From the NCBI RefSeq assembly GCF_014873915.1, contig NZ_JADBEJ010000005.1, forward strand, positions 186,001 through 250,000: 64,000 nt of DNA, written 5' to 3'. Within the stretch, counting starts at the first letter, position 1, and each line of letters begins with the position of its first letter. Below the pieces are notes generated by a model, which did not search any database, had not been told where the DNA came from, and saw only the letters and a list, made by a program, of their open reading frames with translations. Positions 15,315-23,317 of this stretch are shown here, one piece after another. The position numbers and the translations under genes are program-made. This stretch comes from Amycolatopsis roodepoortensis (GTDB lineage: Bacteria; Actinomycetota; Actinomycetes; Mycobacteriales; Pseudonocardiaceae).

Positions 15315-16546
15315 ATCGCGTACCGCCACGCCGTCAACGCGTGCGCCGAGAACCACGCGCCCAGCACCACCCACGCCACCGCGGCCGCCACCGCCGTCAC
15401 CGTCCGCCGCTTCGACAACCCGATCGCGATCGGCACCAGCACGGGGAAGGCGGGCAGGATGAACCGGATCTTCGCGTCCGGCAGCCCCCGCGTGCCGATC
15501 GCCAGCAACAGCACCCCGGCCCCGTACAGCGTCAACGGCCACGGCACCCGGATCAACGCCGCCACCACCGCCAACGCCACCGCACCCAGCAGCAACAACA
15601 CCGTCAGCGTGCTGAACACCGACTCGTCCCCGGTCAACCGCGCCACCACCGAATCCACGGTCTCCGCACCGAAGTCGAACTCGGTGTTCCAGCCCCGCAA
15701 CTCGATGTCCTGCCAGCCGGTCCAGCTGCCCGTCCGGTACGCGACGAACCCCAGATACCCGGCGACCCCCAACGGAGCCACCACCGCACCCGCCAACGCC
15801 CACCAGCGCTCCTCGCTCCGCCGGAAGACCGCAATCAACGCCGCCACCACGACCACCGCGACCAGCACCACCGCCGTCGACCTCGACAAGCCCGCCGCGA
15901 AAGCGCACAGACCCGCCAGCATCCAGCGCCGCTCCAGCACCCCCACCAGCGACCACACCGCGAACGCGCAGAACACCGCTTCCGTGTAGGCCATCGAGAA
16001 CACGATCGCCATCGGCGCCCCGGCCCACAACGCCACCAGCAGCAACCCCGTCCGGTCACCCCGCTCCGGCGAAACCGCCCGCCCGATCCGGATCAACCCG
16101 CACGCCAGCACCAGACCGCCCAGCACCGACACCGTCAACGCCGCCGTCACCACATCCGGCCCGAACCACATCACCGCACCGACGAGCTTCGGATACAACG
16201 GGAAGAACGCCATCGGCGCGTCCGAATACGGCTGCCGCGCCGCGTCCAGCGTCCCCGGCAGATCCGCATACCCGTGCACCGCCAGCCGCAGATACCACTG
16301 CCCGTCCCACGCCGTCAGCCGATCGGTCAGCGTGGCACCCCGCCGGGCGGCCAGCAGATCGAGCAGCTGGACACTCGCCGTCCGGATCACCAGATACAGC
16401 AGGATCGCCCGCGGATAGGGCGACGTGGCGAGTCTGTCGAGGAGCCCCTCGAACACACGCGCCGGACGCCCCTGCCGGGGTCCCTTCCCGGGAGCGGCGG
16501 GCTGATCAAGGTCGTCGACTTCTCGGAGCACGCTCAGAGTGTCCAC
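15311..16546 (-). CDS. PIG-V-like mannosyltransferase, membrane protein
   Basis: The 411-aa protein has about 10 hydrophobic segments and, after the first, the motif TAWDGQWYLRLAVHGY (about residues 77-92), which is typical of PIG-V/GT-C glycosyltransferases using polyprenyl-phosphate sugars on the outer membrane face. A second hallmark is FFPLYPKLV. It probably adds a mannose to a lipid or protein acceptor. The N-terminal 45 residues are cytosolic and Pro/Gly/Arg-rich. It is convergent to the XRE gene. An ATG at 16546 is the plausible start; no strong ribosome binding site decides it. Confidence 0.8.
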   Translation of the reverse strand: MDTLSVLREVDDLDQPAAPGKGPRQGRPARVFEGLLDRLATSPYPRAILLYLVIRTASVQLLDLLAARRGATLTDRLTAWDGQWYLRLAVHGYADLPGTLDAARQPYSDAPMAFFPLYPKLVGAVMWFGPDVVTAALTVSVLGGLVLACGLIRIGRAVSPERGDRTGLLLVALWAGAPMAIVFSMAYTEAVFCAFAVWSLVGVLERRWMLAGLCAFAAGLSRSTAVVLVAVVVVAALIAVFRRSEERWWALAGAVVAPLGVAGYLGFVAYRTGSWTGWQDIELRGWNTEFDFGAETVDSVVARLTGDESVFSTLTVLLLLGAVALAVVAALIRVPWPLTLYGAGVLLLAIGTRGLPDAKIRFILPAFPVLVPIAIGLSKRRTVTAVAAAVAWVVLGAWFSAHALTAWRYAI

Positions 16547-16683
16547 AATGCCGGGTCAGCTCGCCGTTCGGTCCCGGAGATTCCCCGGCCCCGCGCAGGT
16601 GGGGAAGCCCACAACCCAGGCTCGTGACCCCACCTCGATCTTGTGTTTCCCAGCCACCGCCCCCGGCTCCTACGTTCGAAGTC

Positions 16684-17439
16684 ATGAGCGAACAGAACCT
16701 CAAGGACACCGTCGCGATCATCGCCGGCGGAGCGAAGAACCTCGGCGGGCTCCTCTCCACCACCCTCGGCGAAGCAGGCGCCAAAATCGTCGTCCACTAC
16801 CACGGCGACACCTCCGCGGCCGACGCCGACAAGACCGTCGAAGCCATCCGCGGCGCCGGCTCCGAAGCCACCGCCGTCCAAGGCGACCTCACCCAGGTCG
16901 CCGACGTCCGCCGCCTCTTCGACACCGCCGTCGACACCTTCGGCCACGCCGACATCGCGATCAACACCACCGGCATGGTCCTGCGCAAACCGATCGTCGA
17001 AACCACCGAAGAGGACTACGACCGCATGTTCGCGGTCAACGCCAAAGCCGCCTACTTCTTCATCCAGGAAGCCGGACGACGCCTCTCCGACAACGGCAAG
17101 ATCATCAGCCTCGGCACATCCCTGCTGGCCGCCTTCACCGACGGCTACTCCACCTACGCCGGCGGCAAAGCCCCGCTCGAACACTTCACCAGGGCCGCCG
17201 CCAAGGAGTTCGCCGACCGCGGCATCTCGGTCAACGTCGTCGCACCCGGCCCCATGGACACCCCGTTCTTCTACCCGCAGGAAACCCCCGAACGGGTCGA
17301 GTTCCACAAATCCCAGGCCATGGGCGGACGACTCACGAAGATCGAGGACATCGTGCCGATCATCCGGTTCCTGGCCACCGACGGCGCCTGGTTCACCGGC
17401 CAGACGATGTTCCCCAACGGCGGCTACACCACCCGCTGA
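16684..17439 (+). CDS. SDR family oxidoreductase
   Basis: The 251-aa protein is SDR-like but its glycine motif reads AGGAKNLGG instead of TGxxxGIG. INTTGMV replaces NNAG, and the catalytic Tyr/Lys are in YAGGKAPLEHF. The C-terminus FTGQTMFPNGGYTTR is typical. Members with this pattern are often annotated as 3-oxoacyl-ACP-reductase-like. The ATG at 16684 starts at MSEQNLKDTVAII; the frame to 16624 has no family support. A LysR gene follows in the same direction 51 bp later. Confidence 0.85.
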   Translation: MSEQNLKDTVAIIAGGAKNLGGLLSTTLGEAGAKIVVHYHGDTSAADADKTVEAIRGAGSEATAVQGDLTQVADVRRLFDTAVDTFGHADIAINTTGMVLRKPIVETTEEDYDRMFAVNAKAAYFFIQEAGRRLSDNGKIISLGTSLLAAFTDGYSTYAGGKAPLEHFTRAAAKEFADRGISVNVVAPGPMDTPFFYPQETPERVEFHKSQAMGGRLTKIEDIVPIIRFLATDGAWFTGQTMFPNGGYTTR

Positions 17440-17490
17440 CCCTTACCCTGGCCACGACGCCGTAGACCGGACACGAAGGGGAACCCCTGG

Positions 17491-18366
17491 GTGGGCCTGG
17501 ACCTGTACAAGCTGAACCACCTCATCGCCGTCGCCGAAGAAGGCAGCTTCACCCGCGCGGCGACCCGGCTGCACCTGAGCCAGCAGGCGCTGTCGACCTC
17601 GGTGCGCACGCTCGAGCGGGAAGTCGGCGTCCCCCTGCTCGAGCGGAGCGCCACCGGCGTCACCGTGCTCCCCGCCGGACAGGCACTGATCGCCGACGCC
17701 CACCTCCTGCACGGCATCGCCGACTCCGCCGTCCGGCGCGCCAGGCGCATCGGCCGCAGCGAACCGGAACGACTCCGCGTCGGCCACACCCCCGCCGTCA
17801 CCGGCGACGAGGTCACCGCCCTCCTGCGCAAACACCAGACCGACCCCGACCTGATCATCGACGTCAACCAGCGCTACCCCGACGAACTCGTCGCACAGCT
17901 GCTCGGCGGACAACTGGACCTCGGCCTCGGCCGCGCGCTGACCCTCGCGCACGGCCTGGCCGGGACCACCCTGATCCGGCGGCGGCTCAACGTCGCGGTC
18001 GCCACCGGGCACCGGCTCGCCGACCGCGAATACCTCGCGTTGACCGACCTCGACGGCGAGGAGATCACCGTCTGGGGACACCCCGGCCGCTCCGGATACA
18101 CCGACCTGCTCGTCAACCTCTGCCGCGACGCGGGATTCGAACCCCGTGTCCGCCGCAACCCGATCCAGGGGACGCCACCGGTCACCGCCGTCCTCGACAC
18201 CGAAGGCGTCGCGTTCGTGACCGCGCCACCAGGACCGGCGGCGGGCGGCGCCGTCCACGTCCGGGAACTCCGGCCCGCCGTGCACGTCCCCCTGCAAGCC
18301 CTCTGGCCGCAGCACAGCACTTCCGACGCACGCCAAGCGTTCCTGGCTTCCGCACAGGGGTTCTAG
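17491..18366 (+). CDS. LysR family regulator
   Basis: The 291-aa protein has the standard LysR winged helix (LNHLIAVAEEGSFTRAATRLHLSQQALS, split by the usual turn) and a periplasmic-binding-like effector domain with LRVGHTPAV and LDLGLGRAL. The start is GTG at 17491; a GGGG run upstream may serve as ribosome binding site. It follows the SDR gene on the same strand rather than facing a divergent target. Its TAG shares CTAG with the convergent MarR gene. Confidence 0.88.
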   Translation: MGLDLYKLNHLIAVAEEGSFTRAATRLHLSQQALSTSVRTLEREVGVPLLERSATGVTVLPAGQALIADAHLLHGIADSAVRRARRIGRSEPERLRVGHTPAVTGDEVTALLRKHQTDPDLIIDVNQRYPDELVAQLLGGQLDLGLGRALTLAHGLAGTTLIRRRLNVAVATGHRLADREYLALTDLDGEEITVWGHPGRSGYTDLLVNLCRDAGFEPRVRRNPIQGTPPVTAVLDTEGVAFVTAPPGPAAGGAVHVRELRPAVHVPLQALWPQHSTSDARQAFLASAQGF

Positions 18367-18827
18367 GCTTCGCCACTTCGCCGGTCGTGATGCTCCAGCA
18401 GCTTCGACAGCAGCGCGGTCAACCGCTTCCGCTCGTCGGCCGATAGCGGAGCCAGCAGTTCGTCCTGCCGTCCGGCCAGCTGTTTCTCCAGCCGCCGTAA
18501 CTGCCGCCTCCCCGCGGTGGTCAGCGAGATGACGTTACGCCGCCGATCGGCCGGATCCGGGGCACGCTCGACCAGTTCACGCTCGGCGAGCTCGTTGATC
18601 GTCGCGACCATCTCGCTCACGTGGATACCGCTCCGACGGCCCAGCATCGCCTGGCTGGCCGGCCCGAACTCGTCCAGCGTCGCCAGCACGCGGTAGTGGT
18701 AGCCGCGGGCGTCGACGGCGGAGAACCCGTCGGTCACCAGCCGATGCGCGTGGTTCGCGGTCTGCGTGAGCAACCAGCTGGGCAGCTTCCGCCAGCCGCC
18801 GGGCGGCTCCTCCGAGAGGTTCTCCAT
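18363..18827 (-). CDS. MarR family regulator
   Basis: The 154-aa protein has the MarR winged helix with AMLGRRSGIHVSEMVATINELAERELVERAPDPADRR-type segments and a terminal dimerisation helix (LSADERKRLTALLSKLLEHH). It is divergent from the epoxide hydrolase at 18920, and two short palindromes lie between them, so it very likely represses the hydrolase gene and itself. Phenolic or epoxide-related ligands are typical of such regulators, but none is shown. Confidence 0.88.
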   Translation of the reverse strand: MENLSEEPPGGWRKLPSWLLTQTANHAHRLVTDGFSAVDARGYHYRVLATLDEFGPASQAMLGRRSGIHVSEMVATINELAERELVERAPDPADRRRNVISLTTAGRRQLRRLEKQLAGRQDELLAPLSADERKRLTALLSKLLEHHDRRSGEA

Positions 18828-18842
18828 GTGACGAGTCTAACG

Positions 18843-18904
18843 AATCGTTGGGTGCCCGAACGATTTCGGTATCGTTGGGTCGCCAAACGTTTAGTGACCC
18901 AACG
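18843..18904. promoter_or_regulatory. Paired MarR-type operators
   Basis: AATCGTT (18843-18849) pairs with AACGATT (18859-18865), and CGTTGGGTC (18873-18881) pairs with GACCCAACG (18896-18904). ATCGTTGGGT is shared by both sites (18845-18854 and 18871-18880). They lie between the divergent MarR and hydrolase starts. MarR binding is inferred from position. Confidence 0.65.
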
Positions 18905-18919
18905 AATTGAGGAGCAGAC

Positions 18920-20005
18920 GTGACGATCCAGCCCTTCCACATTGACATCCCCCAGGCCGACCTCGACGACCTCGCCGACCGGCTGGCCCGCACCCGCTGG
19001 CCCAACGAGGTCGCCGACGCGGGCCTCGACTATGGATTCCCGCTCGCCCGCCTCCAGGAACTCGCCGAATACTGGCGAACCGGGTACGACTGGCGCGCCC
19101 ACGAGGCCGAACTCAACGAGCTTCCGCACTTCACCACCGAGATCGATGACCAGAACATCCACTTCGTCCACGTCCGCTCGGAGAACCCGGACGCGCTCGC
19201 GCTGGTCCTCACCCATGGCTGGCCCGGTTCGTTCCTGGAGTTCCTCGACCTGATCGAGCCGCTCTCGCGCGACTTCCACCTGGTGATCCCTTCAATCCCG
19301 GGCTACGGCTTCTCCGGCCCGACCCACGACCGCGGCTGGAGCGCCGACCGGATCGCCCGTGCGTGGGCGGAACTGATGCGCCGCCTCGGGTACGAACGCT
19401 ACGGCGCCCAAGGCGGCGACTTCGGCTCCGGGATTTCGACGGCACTCGGCGCGGTGGCACCGGAGCACGTCATCGGGGTGCACGTGAACTACCTGCCGAC
19501 CCGGCCGGATCCGGACGCGGGTATCGAACTGCCCGAACAGGACGAAGCCCGCCTGGAGAAGGTGAAGCGGCTCATGGCGAATCGTCCGCCGTATCAGGCG
19601 CTACAGGCGGCGACCCCGCAGACCATCGGCTACGCGTTGACCGACTCGCCCGTCGGCCAGCTCGCCTGGATCGCCGAGCGCTTCGCACAGTGGACGGACC
19701 CACGTACGCCGGTCAGCGACGACCGGATGCTCACGGACATCTCGCTGTACTGGCTGACCGCGACCGCGGGTTCGTCCGCGCGACTTCACCACGACGCCGG
19801 AAGAGGGAACACTCCTTGCCGGGTACCGCTCGGCGTCGCGGTGCTCCCGTGTGACATCACGCAGTCGGTGCGGCCATTGGCCGAGCGGCTGTACGACATC
19901 AGGCACTGGTCGGAGTTCGAACGTGGTGGCCACTTCGCCGCGATGGAGGTTCCGGATCTGCTCGCCGCGGACATCCGCGAGTTCTTCCTCGGCCTTGCCA
20001 AGTGA
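18920..20005 (+). CDS. Epoxide hydrolase, EPHX1-type
   Basis: The 361-aa protein is a paralogue of the hydrolase at 2040: EYWRTGYDW in the EHN domain, HGWPGSFLEF for the oxyanion hole, QGGDFGSG with the nucleophile Asp, PQTIGYALTDSPVGQLAWI in the lid and GGHFAAMEVP with the catalytic His. It hydrolyses epoxides. The start is GTG at 18920 with GGAG 8 nt upstream. A rho-independent terminator follows the stop by 10 bp, so it is a single-gene transcript. Confidence 0.9.
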   Translation: MTIQPFHIDIPQADLDDLADRLARTRWPNEVADAGLDYGFPLARLQELAEYWRTGYDWRAHEAELNELPHFTTEIDDQNIHFVHVRSENPDALALVLTHGWPGSFLEFLDLIEPLSRDFHLVIPSIPGYGFSGPTHDRGWSADRIARAWAELMRRLGYERYGAQGGDFGSGISTALGAVAPEHVIGVHVNYLPTRPDPDAGIELPEQDEARLEKVKRLMANRPPYQALQAATPQTIGYALTDSPVGQLAWIAERFAQWTDPRTPVSDDRMLTDISLYWLTATAGSSARLHHDAGRGNTPCRVPLGVAVLPCDITQSVRPLAERLYDIRHWSEFERGGHFAAMEVPDLLAADIREFFLGLAK

Positions 20006-20015
20006 CGACAGAACG

Positions 20016-20050
20016 GCCCCGAGTCTGCTCGACTCGGGGCTTTCTTTTCT
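20016..20050 (+). terminator. Rho-independent terminator after epoxide hydrolase
   Basis: GCCCCGAGTC (20016-20025), loop TGCTC and GACTCGGGGC (20031-20040) form a perfect 10-bp stem followed by TTTCTTTTCT. This is the clearest intrinsic terminator in the window. Confidence 0.9.
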
Positions 20051-20081
20051 TAGTTGAGCAAAGAATTTTTAGCTTCGCCCA

Positions 20082-20103
20082 GATGTATAGGTCGTTATAC
20101 ATC
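20082..20103. repeat. TATAG-NN-CGTTATA palindrome, copy 1
   Basis: GATGTATA (20082-20089) and TATACATC (20096-20103) flank GGTCGT. It lies between the convergent epoxide hydrolase and GntR genes. The 16-bp core GTATAGGTCGTTATAC is identical to the copy at 55475. Confidence 0.7.
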
Positions 20104-20111
20104 TTGAATGA

Positions 20112-20819
20112 TCAGCGATGCGCCGGGACGTCGGCCGCCTCGACCGTCCTCCGGTCTTCCAGGACGCGCTGCTTCGCGTTCTCGATATGCCTGCGCATCG
20201 CCGTGGCCGCTTGGTCGGCCTCCCCCGCCACCAAGGCGTCGTAGACGACGCGGTGCTCCTCCGCCGCCAACCCGGGCGCTCCCCCGGCGGAGCCGAGCTT
20301 GGCGAAGAACCGGAATCTCTGCACCTGGCCACCGAGTGACCGGTAGGCCTTCTCCAGGAACGGATTGTCCGCTTGCGCGGCGATGAGCAGGTGGAACCGC
20401 TCGTCGATCGTCCAGTACGCGCTGAAGGCCGCCGTATCGGGCGATGTGGCCGCCCGCGCGAGGTCGTCGACACTTTTCAAGACCTCATCGAGGAACTCGG
20501 GGGTCGTCCGCCGGGCGGCTTCGAAGGCGAGCGCGGGTTCGAGGACCAGGCGGGCGTCCATCAGCTTGACCAGTTCGAACTCGGTGAGCAGCGGGGCCAC
20601 CCGGTAGCCCTTGAGTGCCTCGCGGCGGACGAGTCCGGTGTGTTCCAACCGCGCCAGCGCCTCTCGGAGCGGCGTCTGGCTGACGTCGAGTTCCCGTGAC
20701 AGCGCACCGATGTTGACCGGTTCACCCGCGGTCCATCGGCCGTCGGTGAACTGGCCAAGCAGCACCTCGTACATCCGGTCGGCGAGCGGCTGCCGTCCGG
20801 ACTTCCGCGGGGAAGTCAT
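20112..20819 (-). CDS. GntR family regulator (FCD domain)
   Basis: The 235-aa protein has the GntR winged helix (IGALSRELDVSQTPLREALARLE) and an FCD all-helical ligand domain with metal-type residues (DARLVLEP, DERFHLLI, EEHRVVYDALVAGD-like). FadR-type members sense sugar acids, organic acids or acyl-CoA. It is divergent from the acid-sugar operon at 20947, with a palindrome in between, so it is the probable pathway regulator. The ATG at 20819 has AGGAGGGA-like sequence upstream. Confidence 0.9.
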   Translation of the reverse strand: MTSPRKSGRQPLADRMYEVLLGQFTDGRWTAGEPVNIGALSRELDVSQTPLREALARLEHTGLVRREALKGYRVAPLLTEFELVKLMDARLVLEPALAFEAARRTTPEFLDEVLKSVDDLARAATSPDTAAFSAYWTIDERFHLLIAAQADNPFLEKAYRSLGGQVQRFRFFAKLGSAGGAPGLAAEEHRVVYDALVAGEADQAATAMRRHIENAKQRVLEDRRTVEAADVPAHR

Positions 20820-20881
20820 GTGTCCCTCCTTCGTCGCCTCACGATATCCCGCGCGGCCGGAAGCCTTGATCTTGCATGACT

Positions 20882-20908
20882 ATACTATTGACACGAATCC
20901 TATAGTAT
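20882..20908. promoter_or_regulatory. Palindromic operator of the GntR/acid-sugar region
   Basis: ATACTAT (20882-20888) and ATAGTAT (20902-20908) are 7-bp arms 13 bp apart in an AT-rich island that is unusual for this genome. It lies between GntR and the first pathway gene and probably covers a -10 region (TATAGT, 20901-20906). Confidence 0.6.
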
Positions 20909-20946
20909 TTTCACAGGATGCCTTCCGAACAGGAGAAACGAACCGG

Positions 20947-21918
20947 ATGACCATGCGCGTACTCGTCACGACCTCGTATCTGAAGCCCGGCGGCGAGGTC
21001 GACAAGCTGCTCTCGGACGCGGGTTTCGCCACCGTCTTCACCACTCCCGCGCAGCGCGAGGTCACCGGCACTCCCCTGGCGGACCTCGTCCGCGACGCGG
21101 ACGGCATCGTCGCGGGCACCGACGCCTTCACCGCCGACGTCATCAAGGCGGCGACCCGGCTCAAGGTCTTCGGCCGCTGCGGTGCCGGCTACGACAACAT
21201 CGACCTCGACGTGGCGACCCGCCGCGGCGTGGCCGTCACGTACACCCCCGGCGCCAACCGCCGGTCGGTCGCCGAGCACGTCCTCGCGCTCATGCTCAAC
21301 TGCGCCCGCCTGATCCCCCAGAACATCGCGGGCGTCCGGGCGGGGCAATGGGAGCAGCGCAGCGGACGGGAACTCGACGGCGCCGTGCTCGGCCTGATCG
21401 GACTGGGGTCGATCGGCAAGACCGTGGCGCGGCTGGGGCTGGCACTCGGGATGCGGGTGGTCGCCCACGATCCGTACCCGGACGACGAGTTCCTGGCGGA
21501 AACCGGCGTCGAAGCCCGGAGCTTCGACGAGGTACTGGCGGAGGCCGACTTCCTCAGCCTGCACATCTTCCTCGACGACTCCACCCGTCACCTGATCGAC
21601 GCGTCCGCGCTGCGGAAGGTCAAGCCCGGTGCCTTTCTGATCAACACCGCCCGGGGAGAAGTCGTGGACGAGGACGCCCTCGCCGACGCGCTGGAGAACG
21701 GGACACTGGCCGGCGCCGCCCTGGACGTCCTCGCGAAGGAGCCCTTGCCGCTCGACAGCAAGCTGCGCGCCCTCGACAACGTCGTGATCACCGCCCACAT
21801 CGGAGCCGCGACGGAACAGGCCCGGTCCCGCTCCAGCCTGATGGCCGCTCGGCAAGTGATCGACGCTCTCCAGGGCCGCACCCCCGGCAACCTCGTCAAT
21901 CCCGGATACCGCCGATGA
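20947..21918 (+). CDS. D-2-hydroxyacid dehydrogenase, first gene of acid-sugar operon
   Basis: The 323-aa protein has the D-isomer hydroxyacid dehydrogenase layout: GRCGAGYDNIDLDVATRRG, the NAD motif GLGSIGKTVARLG (about 150), the catalytic region INTARGEVVDEDAL and a final HIGAATEQAR with the catalytic His. It is close to phosphoglycerate dehydrogenase-like enzymes. In this context it may oxidise a four-carbon aldonate to a 2-oxo acid. ATG 20947 with AGGAG at 20931-20935 was chosen over ATG 20953. Its stop overlaps the next start (ATGA). Confidence 0.85.
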   Translation: MTMRVLVTTSYLKPGGEVDKLLSDAGFATVFTTPAQREVTGTPLADLVRDADGIVAGTDAFTADVIKAATRLKVFGRCGAGYDNIDLDVATRRGVAVTYTPGANRRSVAEHVLALMLNCARLIPQNIAGVRAGQWEQRSGRELDGAVLGLIGLGSIGKTVARLGLALGMRVVAHDPYPDDEFLAETGVEARSFDEVLAEADFLSLHIFLDDSTRHLIDASALRKVKPGAFLINTARGEVVDEDALADALENGTLAGAALDVLAKEPLPLDSKLRALDNVVITAHIGAATEQARSRSSLMAARQVIDALQGRTPGNLVNPGYRR

Positions 21919-22712
21919 TCCTCCACAATGGACTCCGGCTCGACGCCAACCTCAAGTGGCTTTTCACGGAGCTGCCGTTCGAACAGCGCTTCGACGCGGC
22001 CGCGGCGGCCGGCTTCACCGCCGTCGAGTACGCCTCGCCGTACCTCTTCCCCGTCGCCACGCTGGTCCGGCGGCTCGCCGACGCCGGCCTGACTCAGATC
22101 CTCGTCAACTCCCCGACCGGCGGACCCGGCTCCCCCGAACGGCTCGGCTACGCGTGCCTGCCGGGCCGCGCGGCCGAGTTCCGCGCGGGAGTGGAGCTCG
22201 GCCTCGAGTACGCCGTGGCACTGAACAGTTCGTTCCTGCACCTGCCCGCCGGAATCCGGCCGTCGGACGTCTCCCGTGACCGTGCCTTCGCGCAGTACGT
22301 CGCGAACATCGCGTGGGCGGCGGACAAGGCACGTGGTACCGGCGTCCGGCTCCTGCTGGAGGCACAGAACAAGCAGGACGCCCCGGGCTTCGTCCTCGAC
22401 GACCAGGAACACGCGGCAGCGGTGGCCGACGCGATCGACCAGCCCCACGTTCGGCTGCTGCTCGACGTCTACCACGCCGCCATCGACGAGAAGGACGTCG
22501 TCACGGCGGTGCGGAAGTTCCTGCCACGGGCAGCCCATCTCCAGATCGCCGACTCACCCGGCCGGGCCGAACCCGGTACCGGCCGCATCCCCTGGGCCGA
22601 CATCTTCGACACCCTCCGATCCGAGGGATACGACGGCTGGATCGGCTGCGAGTACCGGCCGGCCGCCGGCACCGAAGCCGGACTGAGCTGGACCAAGGAG
22701 CAGATCCGATGA
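21915..22712 (+). CDS. OtnI/hydroxypyruvate-isomerase-like TIM barrel
   Basis: The 265-aa protein begins with NLKWLFTELPFEQRFDAAAAAGFTAVEY-type sequence (short segments NLKWLFTELPFEQRF, then AVEYASPYLFP), followed by LLEAQN, LLLDVYHA and HLQIADSPGRAEPGTG. These are the metal and substrate residues of the Hyi/OtnI family, which interconverts 2-oxo- and 3-oxo-tetronates or hydroxypyruvate and tartronate semialdehyde. ATG at 21915 overlaps the upstream TGA. Given the neighbouring kinase and aldolase, 2-oxo-tetronate isomerase is the best guess. Confidence 0.85.
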   Translation: MILHNGLRLDANLKWLFTELPFEQRFDAAAAAGFTAVEYASPYLFPVATLVRRLADAGLTQILVNSPTGGPGSPERLGYACLPGRAAEFRAGVELGLEYAVALNSSFLHLPAGIRPSDVSRDRAFAQYVANIAWAADKARGTGVRLLLEAQNKQDAPGFVLDDQEHAAAVADAIDQPHVRLLLDVYHAAIDEKDVVTAVRKFLPRAAHLQIADSPGRAEPGTGRIPWADIFDTLRSEGYDGWIGCEYRPAAGTEAGLSWTKEQIR

Positions 22713-23317
22713 GCCCGCGCATCGCGTTGATCAGCGCCACACCGGCCGCGATCCCACCCGCCGTCAGCGCGTTGGAGTCGGGGTTCCCGCAGGCCCGGCC
22801 CTGGAACATCCTCGACGACCGGCTGCTGGCGGACGGCGGCGAGGACGGTCGCACACCCGCCTTGGACGACCGGATGCGACGTCTCATCGAGTACGCCGTC
22901 GCCGGTGGCGCCGATGGAGTCCTGCTCACCTGCTCGCTCTACGGCGAGATTACGAAGCAGGTCGAAGCACCAGTCCCGCTCCTCGCCCCCGACGAAGCGG
23001 CTTTCGACGACGCGCTCGCCGGCGGGCACGACCGGATCCTCGTGGTCGCCTCCTTGGCCGCTGCATTGAGCGACTCGACGGCACGCTTCGAACAGGCGGC
23101 CCGCGACAAGGGGGTCGATGTCGAGGTCGGTGGACTCCTCGCGCCCGGCCGGCTCGTCGAAAGCTGCCAGGCGCAAGGCCGAGGCTGGGATCTCGTCCTC
23201 CTCGCCCAGTACTCGCTCGCCCCGGCCGCCGACGAGCTGTCCTCCGCACTCGGCGTACCGGTCGTGTCCGGGCCCCGCAGCGCCGCAGCGAGGCTGAAGG
23301 CGGTGATCGGCGGATGA
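22709..23317 (+). CDS. Asp/Glu/hydantoin racemase-like protein
   Basis: The 202-aa protein has the racemase-fold features VLLTCSLYGEI, with Cys at the first catalytic position, and VLLAQYSLAPA followed by VVSGPRSA near the end. The second catalytic Cys of true racemases is missing at its usual place. It is coupled on both sides by ATGA overlaps in the acid-sugar operon. It may be an epimerase/isomerase or a decarboxylase-like enzyme for the pathway intermediate. The exact role cannot be read from the sequence. Confidence 0.72.
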   Translation: MSPRIALISATPAAIPPAVSALESGFPQARPWNILDDRLLADGGEDGRTPALDDRMRRLIEYAVAGGADGVLLTCSLYGEITKQVEAPVPLLAPDEAAFDDALAGGHDRILVVASLAAALSDSTARFEQAARDKGVDVEVGGLLAPGRLVESCQAQGRGWDLVLLAQYSLAPAADELSSALGVPVVSGPRSAAARLKAVIGG

